DNA of 22,014 nt from CAZAGT01 sp964484515 (GCA_964484515.1 CAZAGT010000038.1:1-22014); one strand, 5' to 3'; shown: positions 1 to 8,334, numbered from the stretch's first letter. The notes: generated by a model not told the origin, from the letters alone. Numbers and translations are program-made.

Positions 1-36
1 GCTCAGAAGGAAAAGGACCATTTATGGATGGACACC
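1..36. repeat. MITE-like repeat family A, copy A1 (cut by window edge)
   Basis: The first 36 bases match the right end of two other elements in this window (1180-1321 and 11390-11532), including the GCTCAG...GGAAAAGG.CCATTT core and the terminal GGACAC at 30-35. Only the end of this copy is visible. It stops 18 bases before the start codon of the next gene, so the ATG at 24 lies inside the repeat and is unlikely to be a real start. Confidence 0.75.
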
Positions 37-53
37 ATAGGGGAGCGAAGATC

Positions 54-938
54 ATGAGTGCAGCAAACGATTTGTTGGAAGGTTTTGTGGATACCCACGT
101 TCATGCGGGTCCCGCCCTGATTCCGCGAGAGTTCGATTCGTGGGATTTGGTTAAGCACGCCGCAGAGCACCAATTCGCTGCTGTTGTCGTCAAGGATCAT
201 CATGTGCCGAGCATGGGCCTTGCTCGGATCATTGAGGATCATTATCCCGACGGGAACACCAAAGTCTTCGGCAGCCTGGCCTTGAACAATACCGTCGGAG
301 GCTTGAACGCGCAGGCGGTTGAGACCGCGATTCGGTTCGGCGCCAAAGTGATTTGGCTGCCGACGATATCCGCGCTGCATCACTCCAAGAAACACGAGGC
401 CGCCGGTTTTCCGAAACTCAAGCCTGCACCAAAGGTTGCGGAAACACCCATCGAATGCCTCGATCCCAAGGGCCGCCTGTCATCTTCCTTGGAAGCGGTG
501 CTCTCCGTTCTCGCCGACCATCCAGAGGTCGCCCTCGCCACCGGCCACGTGAGTCCCTCTGAGGTGGATGCCGTCGTAAGGCGGGCCAAGGATCTCGGTA
601 TCGAGCGCATTATTATTACTCACCCACTGTTTTTGGTCGAGGCGGACTTGGATGACATCAAGAGCTGGGCACGTCTTGGTGCCTATATCGAATTTACCGC
701 TATCAACTCCTTCCCTGAATCAAGACTCTATACTCTGCCTCCGGCCAGGATTGCAGAGGTCATAAGGGTCACCGGGGCGGATCGGGTCATTCTCAGTTCG
801 GATGCGGGGCTCAAGGGCAACGGCTGGCCTGGTGGCAACGTCGCCCGCGTCCTCAAACTACTGCAAGCGGAAGGGATCGCAGACGAGGATCTGCGAAGGC
901 TGGTCGTGGACAATCCGGCAAACGCGTTAGGCTTATAA
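54..938 (+). CDS. DUF6282-like amidohydrolase-fold protein
   Basis: A 294-residue protein with the signature of a metal-dependent hydrolase TIM barrel. Near the N-terminus is DTHVHAGP (His15 and His17 form the HxH pair). Later come ATGHVSP, THPLF and a C-terminal SSDAGLKGNG, the order expected for the remaining His ligands and the catalytic Asp. It resembles the uncharacterised DUF6282 group rather than a named amidohydrolase. The start at 54 is chosen because AGGGGAG (39-45) lies 8 bases upstream; the alternative ATG at 24 falls within repeat A1. No signal peptide is seen, so it is probably cytoplasmic. Together with the SDR and the second amidohydrolase-type gene downstream it suggests hydrolysis or isomerisation of a small organic molecule. 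The family call is fairly sure; the substrate is unknown. Confidence 0.8.
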   Translation: MSAANDLLEGFVDTHVHAGPALIPREFDSWDLVKHAAEHQFAAVVVKDHHVPSMGLARIIEDHYPDGNTKVFGSLALNNTVGGLNAQAVETAIRFGAKVIWLPTISALHHSKKHEAAGFPKLKPAPKVAETPIECLDPKGRLSSSLEAVLSVLADHPEVALATGHVSPSEVDAVVRRAKDLGIERIIITHPLFLVEADLDDIKSWARLGAYIEFTAINSFPESRLYTLPPARIAEVIRVTGADRVILSSDAGLKGNGWPGGNVARVLKLLQAEGIADEDLRRLVVDNPANALGL

Positions 939-1179
939 CCCGCCCGAAGGGCCGACATTCCATGGCTGGCCAAGTTGTCCAGCTGTGCGTCAGTCGATGT
1001 CCGTGTCTGTTTGTCGGGTTGTAGGTTTACGCGAAGCCCGGTCTGCGTGAATCTGTGGCAGTGATCGTTCTTGGCGGTTCGTTGTATTTCATTTGCGCTA
1101 TGAATCACAGTATAGAGCTCCCGCCTTTGAGGGAAATGGTTGCTGGTGCCCATCGGGAAAGCAAATTACATGCTGGTTA

Positions 1180-1321
1180 GTGCCCAATTCAGAAATGAGC
1201 TATTTTTCTTTTGAGCAAGGCCCCACAAGGGTTTTCACCGAGGCGTACATGAGGTACGTCGCAGGTGGAAACCTGCGGAGAACGCTGCTCAGGGGGAAAA
1301 GGGCCATTTGTGGATGGACAC
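1180..1321. repeat. MITE-like palindromic repeat family A, copy A2
   Basis: This 142-base element runs from GTGCCCAATTC to TGGATGGACAC. Read against the reverse complement of 11390-11532 it matches along its whole length, about 85% by eye with one single-base gap. The two ends are imperfect inverted repeats (GTGYCC...GGAAATG type) and the centre carries a GTAC-containing palindrome, so a single strand could fold into one long hairpin. No ORF for a transposase is present, which fits a non-autonomous element. It ends 37 bases before the SDR start codon. The preceding 939-1179 stretch shows no gene. Confidence 0.8.
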
Positions 1322-1358
1322 CATCTATTTCGACAGGCGAAAGAAAGGAGATACGAAT

Positions 1359-2096
1359 ATGCTGAAAGGAAAGGCCGCATTGATCACGGGCGGTGCCACC
1401 GGGATGGGACGGGCCATAGCCCTTCGTTTGGCCCAGGAGGGAGTCGATATTGCTATCAATTACTCACGTTCTGAGAAAGAGGCGCTCGAAACGAAATCCG
1501 ACGTCGAGGCCCTAGGAGTAAAGGCCGTCATCTGCTTGGCGGATGTAGCCGATGACGAGCAGGTCCGCAGCATGGTCGCAAAGGAGCTCGCGGCATTCGG
1601 CCGCCTCGATATCCTCGTGAATTGCGCGGGGATGACCTATTTTGTAGACCTTTCCGACCTGGAGGGGCTTAAGGAAGAGCATTGGGACCGCATCATGGGT
1701 GTCAACGTGCGTGGCGTCTTTCAGTGTTGCCGGGCCGCGGCGGCGGAGCTCAAGAAACGGAAAGGATGTATCGTCAATGTCACTTCGGTCGCCGGGATCA
1801 CGGGTATGGGAAGCTCCATTGCCTACGCAGCGTCAAAGGCCGCTGAGATCAGTGTCACCAAATCATTGGCCCGCGTGCTGGCACCGGACGTCCGGGTGAA
1901 CGGCATTGCGCCGGGGATCGTGATGACCCGATGGGTGGCAGGCAAAGAGGAGCACGTCAAACGCTATGCCGAGGGGACGCCCCTGGGACGGGTAGCCGAA
2001 CCTGAGGACATTTCCGAGGTGGCCCACTCGATCATTGCCAATATGAATTTCGTGACCGGCCAGAATATCGTCGTGGATGGAGGAGCGTTTATGTAG
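1359..2096 (+). CDS. Short-chain dehydrogenase/reductase (FabG-like)
   Basis: A 245-residue classical SDR, a normal length for the family. Visible are the cofactor motif TGGATGMG at residues 10-17, NCAG at 88-91, the catalytic Ser143, Tyr156 and Lys160 (YAASK), APG at 184-186 and the usual C-terminal TGQNIVVDGG. These make it a complete NAD(P)H-dependent oxidoreductase of the 3-oxoacyl-ACP reductase-like group, acting on a hydroxyl/keto pair in the cytoplasm. FabG in fatty acid synthesis is possible, but the catabolic neighbours favour a role on a hydroxy acid or alcohol. The start at 1359 has AAAGGAG at 1344-1350; an upstream in-frame extension would begin inside repeat A2. Its TAG stop ends on the first base of the next repeat. 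Confidence 0.9.
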   Translation: MLKGKAALITGGATGMGRAIALRLAQEGVDIAINYSRSEKEALETKSDVEALGVKAVICLADVADDEQVRSMVAKELAAFGRLDILVNCAGMTYFVDLSDLEGLKEEHWDRIMGVNVRGVFQCCRAAAAELKKRKGCIVNVTSVAGITGMGSSIAYAASKAAEISVTKSLARVLAPDVRVNGIAPGIVMTRWVAGKEEHVKRYAEGTPLGRVAEPEDISEVAHSIIANMNFVTGQNIVVDGGAFM

Positions 2097-2325
2097 AGGC
2101 TGTCGGAAAACGTCCATCTGCCGCTCGACATGCCGTTCGACACGCTCACGGTCCTGAGCTAAGCCGAAGGGCTGCGTTACCCTCATTCCTCGGGATTTCT
2201 TTACTTTCGCTTCGCTCAGCTCAGTCTCCACCCCTTCGGGGCGGGTCCCCGGTTTCGTCCCGCTCGAAGAGAGCGGGATGGGCTTTTTCGATCAGCCTCT
2301 CAGAAGTCGGTTTTTCGACAGTCTC
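2095..2325. repeat. Palindromic repeat family B with nested inverted ends
   Basis: The stretch starts with AGAGGCTGTCGGAAAAC (2095-2111) at the SDR stop codon. Two inverted partners lie downstream: CAGCCTCT at 2293-2300, preceded by CTTTTTCGAT, and GTTTTTCGACAGTCTC at 2310-2325, which pairs with 14 of 16 bases of 2096-2111. The same end sequence appears again at 5141. No protein-coding frame is convincing inside it. It looks like a non-autonomous mobile element or remnant with two overlapping right ends. Confidence 0.6.
2258..2288 (+). terminator. Possible rho-independent terminator after the SDR gene
   Basis: TCCCGCTC and GAGCGGGA form a perfect 8-base-pair stem (2258-2265 with 2271-2278) around a GAAGA loop. 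A five-base T run follows at 2284-2288, but it is offset by five bases from the stem, so efficiency is uncertain. It lies inside repeat B. Confidence 0.4.
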
Positions 2326-2377
2326 GTAAGCGCGGAGTCCCGGGGTGATGGGAATGAACGCCGACGAGGAGTGAATT

Positions 2378-3715
2378 ATGGCGAGCCAGGAGCTATATGA
2401 TCGTCTGAAGGCCGAAGTCGATCGGATACGTGTGGTCGACTTGCACGAGCACCTCCATTTTCCAGAGGAGGACTACCTCAAGCTCGAAGCCGATTTTGCC
2501 CGTTTTCTCTTCTGGTACACCGTCGATGATCTTCAAAGCGCCGGGATGGTGATCCCCAATCTCCAGGAGTACAAGGACACGGCTGGTCAGACCCTTTGCG
2601 TAGACGGGAGACCGCTCTCGTTGGATGATAAATGGACGTACGTGAAGCCCTATTGGGAGCAGATCCGGTTCACCGGCTACGGCCGGGCCGCCCTGTACTC
2701 GATCAGGAAGCTCCTTGGGGTTGAAGACCTCAATGATTCGACCTACCGCGATGTCTCCGAGAGGTTGGCCGCGCTGATGGAACCGGGTGTCTACCGTAGC
2801 CTGTTGAGCGAAACCTGCGGTTTCACGCATGTCGTGAACGACATCGATACGATGGCCGCCCCCGGCGCCTATGAGCGGATGGACACCAGCCTGTTTCATT
2901 TCGTATCTCGCTTCCGGCACTTCTCCTACGCCTACCTGCCGGGTCGTCTACAACAGCTCGAAGCGACCTTCAATCGGACGATTCGCAACATCGATCACCT
3001 CTTGGATACGATGGACGCTCAGTTCGAACGTTGGCAAAAAGACGAACGGGTTGCCCTGAAGTTGGCTGATGCCTATATCCGGGATATCCACTATGAGGAC
3101 AGCACACGAGACGAGGCCGAAAGGGTCATGCGGCGAATATTCGGTTTCCGCAAGCTCCCCGGCGGCTACGACGAGACCCTCTCTTACGCTGAGGCAAGGC
3201 CCTTTGAGAATTTCGTGGTGCACCGTATGCTCGACCGGGCCGAGGAGCGCGGCATTCCCGTGATTGTCCATACCGGTATCCAGACCCACATGGGGAACGA
3301 GGTCGCTAATTCAAGAGCCCTCCTGCTGACCAACCTGATCATGAAGTACCCCAAGATTCGATTCATTTTGTTGCACTCGGGCTACCCCTGGATCAAGGAA
3401 ACGGCGTGCCTTGCCAAGCAGTTCAAGAACGTCTTGCTGGATCTGACCTGGGTGCACATCATTGTGCCGGCGGGCGCCCGGGAGGGCCTGGCGCATATCC
3501 TCGATATGGTCCCCGTAAACAAGATCCACGGTTTTGGGGGCGACATGATGGTCCCTGAGACCATTTGGGGGTCCTTGGAGGTTGCCCGTGAAAACGTGGC
3601 CCACGTCCTTGCCGAGAAGGTGGAAAGAGGAGATATGACGGAGGCCCAGGCGGTCGGCGTTGCGGAAAAGATCATGGGGAAGAATGCGACAGAAATATTC
3701 AGGTTGGAGGGCTAA
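2378..3715 (+). CDS. Amidohydrolase-family TIM-barrel protein
   Basis: A 445-residue protein with amidohydrolase-2/uronate-isomerase-like features. VVDLHEHLH at residues 19-27 supplies the HxH metal pair (His23, His25). VIVHTG at 295-300, LLHSGYPW at 331-338 and GFGGDM at 385-390 supply the further His residues and the Asp expected at the ends of later barrel strands. The long helical insertion between about 60 and 230 is typical of uronate-isomerase-like members rather than of compact decarboxylase members. It may hydrolyse, isomerise or decarboxylate a small acid; the substrate is not readable. The start codon follows GAGGAG (2366-2371) at a suitable distance. It is convergent with the acyl-CoA dehydrogenase downstream, with a hairpin between them. 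It is cytoplasmic, with no signal peptide. Confidence 0.8.
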   Translation: MASQELYDRLKAEVDRIRVVDLHEHLHFPEEDYLKLEADFARFLFWYTVDDLQSAGMVIPNLQEYKDTAGQTLCVDGRPLSLDDKWTYVKPYWEQIRFTGYGRAALYSIRKLLGVEDLNDSTYRDVSERLAALMEPGVYRSLLSETCGFTHVVNDIDTMAAPGAYERMDTSLFHFVSRFRHFSYAYLPGRLQQLEATFNRTIRNIDHLLDTMDAQFERWQKDERVALKLADAYIRDIHYEDSTRDEAERVMRRIFGFRKLPGGYDETLSYAEARPFENFVVHRMLDRAEERGIPVIVHTGIQTHMGNEVANSRALLLTNLIMKYPKIRFILLHSGYPWIKETACLAKQFKNVLLDLTWVHIIVPAGAREGLAHILDMVPVNKIHGFGGDMMVPETIWGSLEVARENVAHVLAEKVERGDMTEAQAVGVAEKIMGKNATEIFRLEG

Positions 3716-3743
3716 GGCGCAAGGCGCAGAAACCCCTTGCGCC
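3716..3743. terminator. Hairpin between convergent genes
   Basis: GGCGCAAGG (3716-3724) and CCTTGCGCC (3735-3743) form a perfect 9-base-pair stem in the 35-base gap between two convergent stop codons. Neither strand has a clear U tract next to it, so it may act as a weak bidirectional terminator or only protect 3' ends. Confidence 0.4.
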
Positions 3744-3750
3744 CGAGGTC

Positions 3751-4896
3751 TTATTTCAAGAGCGAGTTCGCAACGATGATCCGTTGGATCTGATTCGTTC
3801 CCTCGTAGATCTGGGTGATCTTGGCATCGCGCATCATCCGCTCGACCGGGTATTCCCTTACGAAACCGTAGCCGCCCAGAATCTGCACCGCGTCGGTCGT
3901 GATCTGCATGGCCGCATCCGAGGCGTACCATTTGGCCATCGAGGCCAGACGCGGGATATCCCTGGAATCCGGCTCATCATCGATGGTTGCGCACACTCGG
4001 TAGACCATGGTCCGGGCCATTTCGATCTGGAGGGCCATTTCGGCCATCATCCACTGAAGACCCTGGAATTCCGCCAGCGACTTGCCGAACTGGACCCTTT
4101 CCTTGCAGTAACTGACGACGGCATCGAGGGCCCCCTGACCGATCCCCACGGCCTGGGCCCCGATTCCGGGCCGCGTGTAGTTGAAGACCTTCATCAGGAC
4201 CTTGAAGCCTTCACCGGCGTTACCGAGCAGGTTTTCTTCCGGCACGAAGCAGTTCTCAAAGACGAGCTCGCTGGTATCCGAGCTTCGGATCCCCAACTTC
4301 TTCTCTTTCTTGCCGACCGAGAATCCGGGCGTGTCCTTGGTCACCACAAAGAGGCTGATCCCTTTGTGCTTCTTTTCCTTGTCCGTATAGGCGACGACCA
4401 CAATCGTGTCCGAGACACCGCCGTTGGTGATGAAGATCTTGCTCCCATCGATGACATAGCCGCCGTCCTTGGCCGTGGCCGTGGTCCGGATGCCGGTCAC
4501 GTCGGACCCTGCCCCGGGCTCGGTGATGGCGCAAGCACCGAGCACCGCCCCCTCTGCCATCGGTTTCAGCCATTTCAGCTTCTGTTCATGGGTCCCCGCA
4601 ATGATGAAGGGGTCGGTCGCCAGGGCCTGGGTGGTCAGGATGGCCGAGGTCGCCGCACAGACCCGCGCCACTTCCTCGATCACGATGGCCAGGCTGACCA
4701 TACCGGCCCCTGCGCCACCGTATTCCTCCGGGACCTGAACACCGAGCAGGCCGTTTTCCTCCAGGACCTTCTTGTTTTCCCAGGAGAACTCCTCTTTCTC
4801 GTCGATTTCAGCGGCCCTGGGGCCAAATTCGTTCTCCGCAATCTTGCGGGTCATATCCTTCAGCATCTGCTGCTCTTCCGATAATCTAAAATCCAT
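3751..4896 (-). CDS. Acyl-CoA dehydrogenase
   Basis: A 381-residue protein of standard acyl-CoA dehydrogenase length. It has the FAD/substrate motif CAITEPGAGSD at 122-132, the C-terminal YGFVREYPVERMMRDAK segment and IYEGTNQIQ, in which Glu365 is the catalytic base position of short- and medium-chain enzymes. It should oxidise an acyl-CoA to the 2-enoyl-CoA in the cytoplasm and pass electrons to an electron-transfer flavoprotein. No EtfAB genes are in the window. The start codon is preceded by TAGGAGA on the minus strand. It stands alone, convergent with the amidohydrolase-type gene and separated from the downstream minus-strand gene end by a 420-base gap. Chain-length or branched-chain preference cannot be set from sequence. 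Confidence 0.95.
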   Translation of the reverse strand: MDFRLSEEQQMLKDMTRKIAENEFGPRAAEIDEKEEFSWENKKVLEENGLLGVQVPEEYGGAGAGMVSLAIVIEEVARVCAATSAILTTQALATDPFIIAGTHEQKLKWLKPMAEGAVLGACAITEPGAGSDVTGIRTTATAKDGGYVIDGSKIFITNGGVSDTIVVVAYTDKEKKHKGISLFVVTKDTPGFSVGKKEKKLGIRSSDTSELVFENCFVPEENLLGNAGEGFKVLMKVFNYTRPGIGAQAVGIGQGALDAVVSYCKERVQFGKSLAEFQGLQWMMAEMALQIEMARTMVYRVCATIDDEPDSRDIPRLASMAKWYASDAAMQITTDAVQILGGYGFVREYPVERMMRDAKITQIYEGTNQIQRIIVANSLLK

Positions 4897-5316
4897 CGCG
4901 AAGTCTCCTATGGACGGATTGACCGTTTACCAGCCGCATGGGGTGAAGACAGTCAATCTCCGTGGCTTGTGGTCCGTTGTCCGTTGCGAAAATCCTTTTG
5001 CCTTAGGTCCGAGGTTGGAGGTTAGAGGCAAAGACAAAGGGTTTCCAGCAGTTCTTCCCTTCAGCCCGCCCGAGGTTTACCAGCCTCAGGATGGCGGGTA
5101 AACCGTCTACCTTCTAGCGACTGCTAAAGAATTGCCTCTAAGAGGCTGACAGAAAATACCCAGATGCAAGGCTTCCGATGTCCTGAGGAATGAAGCGAGA
5201 ATCAAAGGCACATGGCTCAAGGCGCAAGACTCAAGGTTTGATGCGAACACAAAAGACTTCATACTGTTTTTCCCCTTCAGCCTTCTACCTCCTACCTTTG
5301 AACCTTGACCTCCGCC
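4897..5316. other. Intergenic stretch without a gene, holding repeat fragments
   Basis: No convincing coding frame, RNA gene or terminator is seen. GCCTCTAAGAGGC (5134-5146) is a perfect palindrome with a one-base centre. AGAGGCTGACAGAAAA at 5141-5156 matches the end of repeat B at 2095, and the following bases to about 5225 look like the interior of a related element without its partner end. GTTTACCAGCC occurs twice, near 4924 and near 5075. Confidence 0.5.
5141..5225. repeat. Partial repeat of family B (one end only)
   Basis: The end sequence AGAGGCTGACAGAAAA shares 13 of 16 bases with 2095-2110. No inverted partner was found downstream before the end of the next gene, so this looks like a truncated copy. 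The right border is approximate. Confidence 0.4.
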
Positions 5317-8166
5317 TCAATAAAACTCCTTTATAACTTCCAATAGCTGCGGCATCTTGAGGGGCACGGGGTTGCCGGAGAGGTTCGGGACGTCCTTGGA
5401 GGTCTCAAAGGCGATCTTCTCCAGATCTTCCTCCGGAATCCCAAAATCCCTGAAGCGGGTCGTCAGTTCAAGGTCCTTGAAGAGCTTGGTCAGGGCCTTC
5501 TCCAGGTCGTTGGAACCGTCGATCGCCCAGGCCAGGTCGGCAAACTGCTTTTCACAGGCCTTCTTGTTGGCCCGCACGAAGCAGAGCAGCCCCATGGCGA
5601 CCGCCTTACCGTGGGAGATGTGATAGTATTCTCCGAGTACGTGCCCGATCCCGTGGCCGATGCCGAGGCCCTTGGTAAAGGCGATGCCTCCGTTGATAGC
5701 CGCCATGCACATGTCGCGGCGGGCGGCGATGTCATCACCGTCCTTGAAGGCGGCTCGCAGGCTACGGCCGATCAACTTTACCCCGTAGAGGGCGAGGGCC
5801 TCATAGTAAGGATGGTAGGGGATCGCCATGCCCACATAGGCCTCCACGCAGTGGCTGAGGGCATCGATGCCTGAGTCTGCGGTCAGTCCCTGCGGCATGC
5901 TGCGGCACAACTCGGGATCGACGATGGCAAGGCTGGGGATGATCCGGTCGCTCATGATCACGAACTTGATGTTGTTCTCCGTGTCGGTGATAACTGCGTA
6001 CTGATTGATCTCGCTCCCTGTCCCGGAGGTCGTCGGGATACAGATAACCGGCGGCAGGGGTGCCCTGATCTTGGCTGCGCCGCCCAACATGCTGTCGAAC
6101 TCGCGCATACGGCCCGGCTGCGAGACCCGGATGGCGATGGCCTTGGCTGCGTCCAGCGAACTACCGCCACCAATCGCGACGATGCCGTCACACTTGTTTT
6201 TCTTGTAGATCTCGCCGGCCCTGTCGATTTCTTCGATTGGAGGATCTGGCTTGAGATCCGAGAAAAGGACCGAGTCGACGCCGCTATCCCCAAGGAGTTT
6301 CTGCATTTCTGCTGCCCGTCCGATACGTGTCATCACCGGCCCGGCCGTGAGGAAGGCCTTGGTCATCTTCAGTTTTTTGGCCTCCATGCCCAACCGGGCG
6401 ATGAGACCCTCCCCGAACAGCATGGGCGGCATGGAGGGATGCCGGACTTCCCAGAGTTTCTTAGGTTCCTTGAAGTTATCCAGTTGTTGCCAGATGGTGC
6501 CCAGCTCCGACTCATCGATGTCAAATACCTCGTTGGTCGGCGGCAGGGCCTCAGTGCGCACAAAGTCGGGCAGGGGTTCATGGAGGGTGCTGAACTCGGC
6601 TCTTTCATTGTAGGCCAGTCCGTCCCGGAGGGTCTGCTTCCCAACCTCTACCACATCGTCTCCTGTCATGCTCAGACCGTAGCGGGCATTCATGAGGTCC
6701 GCCAGGAAACCATAGAGGTAGACGTTTCCGCCCGGCAGGGAGTTGATGCAGTAGCCAAAGGTATCGCAAACCGCGGCTTGGACCTGAAAGCGGAGAGAGT
6801 TTCTGGCCTGCCCCTTCTTGGACAACGGCATACGGTAGGTCAACCCAGCCGTGTGGTCGGCGCCCATGGGGCTGGTGGCATACGTCACGCCAATGCCCTT
6901 GACGGCACGCGGGTCATGCCCAGGGATCGCCTGCCCCTTGACGGCAGGAATCCGATCGATGTTGAGGGCCTTTGCAGTGGCCACGACCCCGTCGGCCAGG
7001 ATGGTCCCGAACTCGGTGCCATCCTCGATTTCCTTGAGGAGCCCCATCGCTGATTTTTCATCCCCCATCTTCATTTTACCGCCGTCAGCGGCCACGCCGA
7101 GGCAGCTTCCAATCTCGATCAAGTCGATTCCAAGGTCGTCGCAGAAATGTTTGAGTCGCCCGACGGCATCGGGGTCGGTAATGTCCAGATTGGTGCCAAG
7201 CATGGCAATGGCCTCATACTCATAGGCCGCGGTCAGGAGTTTGCCGTCTTCGTCGTTGTAGAGAATCGAGCACTGCACCACGCAGCCCGGCATACACGCG
7301 TGAAACTTGCCGCCCCGCTGCCAGACGTTTTTCTTGATGACCTCGCCCGTGATCTTCTGGAAATCCTCGTGTCTACCGGCCGTGTAGTTTCTTGTCGGCA
7401 TCGTCCCCTGGGCATTGTTGGAGCCGACCACGAAGGGCGTACCAAAGGTCGAGAAGAGACCGGTGACAATGTTCCGTCGAACAATATCGACCCAGCAGTT
7501 GACCGTTTCCCTAAATGCGTCCTTATCGGCGAGTTCTACGGACGGCGCGCCCTTGTCGTCGATGATGATGGCCTTGATGCCCTTGCTCCCCATGACGGCT
7601 CCGAGGCCCCCACGGCCGGCGTTTCGGGAGGGATCGTTGAGCATGTCCGTAAAAGCGACGGTGGCAGACTTGTATTTCCGCTCTCCCGCGACGCCGATGG
7701 TGATCAGGGCCGGTTTGTTCGCATGATCTTTATAGATCGCCTCCGTCAAGGCATAGTTGTTCAGGCCGCGGTAGGCGTCGGCCGGAATCAGAGCGGTTTC
7801 ATCCTGGGAAATCTTGAGGCAGTAAAGCTTGCCGTTGTCCGGTACGCCCTCGAGCACAAGCGCTCGGATCCCGAGCTTGTCCAGCTTTTGCGCGGCGGGG
7901 CCGCCCACGTTGGCCTCTTTGATACCAAAGGTCAAGGGGCTCTTGGCCCCCACGGAGACCCTTCCCAGTTGCGGTGCCAGGGTCCCCGCCAGTGGGCCGC
8001 CTGCGATGATGAGCTTATTTGCGGCCCCGAGCGGGTCGGCATCCGGAGGGACCTCGTTGTTCATGATCTTGTTGATGAGCCCGCTGCCGCCGATGACCCT
8101 CCAATCTTCGGGCAGGTCTTCGAAGGAGACCTTCTGCTGTCCCACATCAACACGTAGAATTCTCAT
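5317..8166 (-). CDS. Fusion of tungsten aldehyde:ferredoxin oxidoreductase and iron-dependent alcohol dehydrogenase
   Basis: One uninterrupted 949-residue frame. Residues 1 to about 555 are an AOR-family domain: MRILRVDV and IGGSGL at the N-terminus, GRGGLGAVMGSKGIKAI (184-200), a cysteine cluster C291-x3-C295-x3-C299, DDLGID (343-348), GADHTAG (435-441) and DTFGYC (468-473), which supplies the fourth cluster Cys and pterin contacts. From about 575 to the end is a group III Fe-alcohol dehydrogenase: GGGSS (666-670), PTTSGTGSE (711-719) and metal ligands Asp768, His772, His838, His852. Predicted role: acid/aldehyde/alcohol interconversion using ferredoxin and NAD(P)H, in the cytoplasm. The start at 8166 is chosen because AAGGAGG lies 8 bases upstream and the AOR N-terminus begins here; the longer open frame lacks homology. 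Both active sites look intact. No ferredoxin subunit gene is adjacent. Confidence 0.93.
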   Translation of the reverse strand: MRILRVDVGQQKVSFEDLPEDWRVIGGSGLINKIMNNEVPPDADPLGAANKLIIAGGPLAGTLAPQLGRVSVGAKSPLTFGIKEANVGGPAAQKLDKLGIRALVLEGVPDNGKLYCLKISQDETALIPADAYRGLNNYALTEAIYKDHANKPALITIGVAGERKYKSATVAFTDMLNDPSRNAGRGGLGAVMGSKGIKAIIIDDKGAPSVELADKDAFRETVNCWVDIVRRNIVTGLFSTFGTPFVVGSNNAQGTMPTRNYTAGRHEDFQKITGEVIKKNVWQRGGKFHACMPGCVVQCSILYNDEDGKLLTAAYEYEAIAMLGTNLDITDPDAVGRLKHFCDDLGIDLIEIGSCLGVAADGGKMKMGDEKSAMGLLKEIEDGTEFGTILADGVVATAKALNIDRIPAVKGQAIPGHDPRAVKGIGVTYATSPMGADHTAGLTYRMPLSKKGQARNSLRFQVQAAVCDTFGYCINSLPGGNVYLYGFLADLMNARYGLSMTGDDVVEVGKQTLRDGLAYNERAEFSTLHEPLPDFVRTEALPPTNEVFDIDESELGTIWQQLDNFKEPKKLWEVRHPSMPPMLFGEGLIARLGMEAKKLKMTKAFLTAGPVMTRIGRAAEMQKLLGDSGVDSVLFSDLKPDPPIEEIDRAGEIYKKNKCDGIVAIGGGSSLDAAKAIAIRVSQPGRMREFDSMLGGAAKIRAPLPPVICIPTTSGTGSEINQYAVITDTENNIKFVIMSDRIIPSLAIVDPELCRSMPQGLTADSGIDALSHCVEAYVGMAIPYHPYYEALALYGVKLIGRSLRAAFKDGDDIAARRDMCMAAINGGIAFTKGLGIGHGIGHVLGEYYHISHGKAVAMGLLCFVRANKKACEKQFADLAWAIDGSNDLEKALTKLFKDLELTTRFRDFGIPEEDLEKIAFETSKDVPNLSGNPVPLKMPQLLEVIKEFY

Positions 8167-8299
8167 GCGTGTTTCCTCCTTGTACGGGTTGGGTCGTGTC
8201 ACGCTCCGATCAAACCACCGAGAATGATGAACATGAGATAGGACCTTTGCAGAGAGGAGAACACCATCATTCTGTAACTCACGGTGTTGAAGGCGATGG

Positions 8300-8324
8300 T
8301 CACGATCTTCGTGATACGGATCAC
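8300..8324. promoter_or_regulatory. Two overlapping palindromes, candidate operator
   Basis: TCACGATCTTCGTGA (8300-8314) is a perfect inverted repeat with a 3-base centre. GTGATACGGATCAC (8311-8324) is a perfect inverted repeat with a 4-base centre, and it shares GTGA with the first. They lie between the divergent AOR-ADH fusion and the lyase gene, where a shared regulator could act on both promoters. The binding protein is unknown; the GntR-type regulator at 15617 is one candidate. Confidence 0.5.
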
Positions 8325-8334
8325 AAAGTTTTTT

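Noticed and set aside
3784..4884. A 366-codon plus-strand open frame across the acyl-CoA dehydrogenase
   Set aside because: It is the antisense shadow of a gene with clear family motifs; its own translation shows no recognisable domain.
7147..8157. A 336-codon plus-strand open frame opposite the AOR domain
   Set aside because: Antisense to conserved AOR motifs and without domain motifs or a good ribosome binding site.
5317..8166. AOR domain as the BamB subunit of class II benzoyl-CoA reductase
   Set aside because: No other bam genes are nearby, and fusion to an alcohol dehydrogenase points to an aldehyde substrate; assignment would be unsupported.
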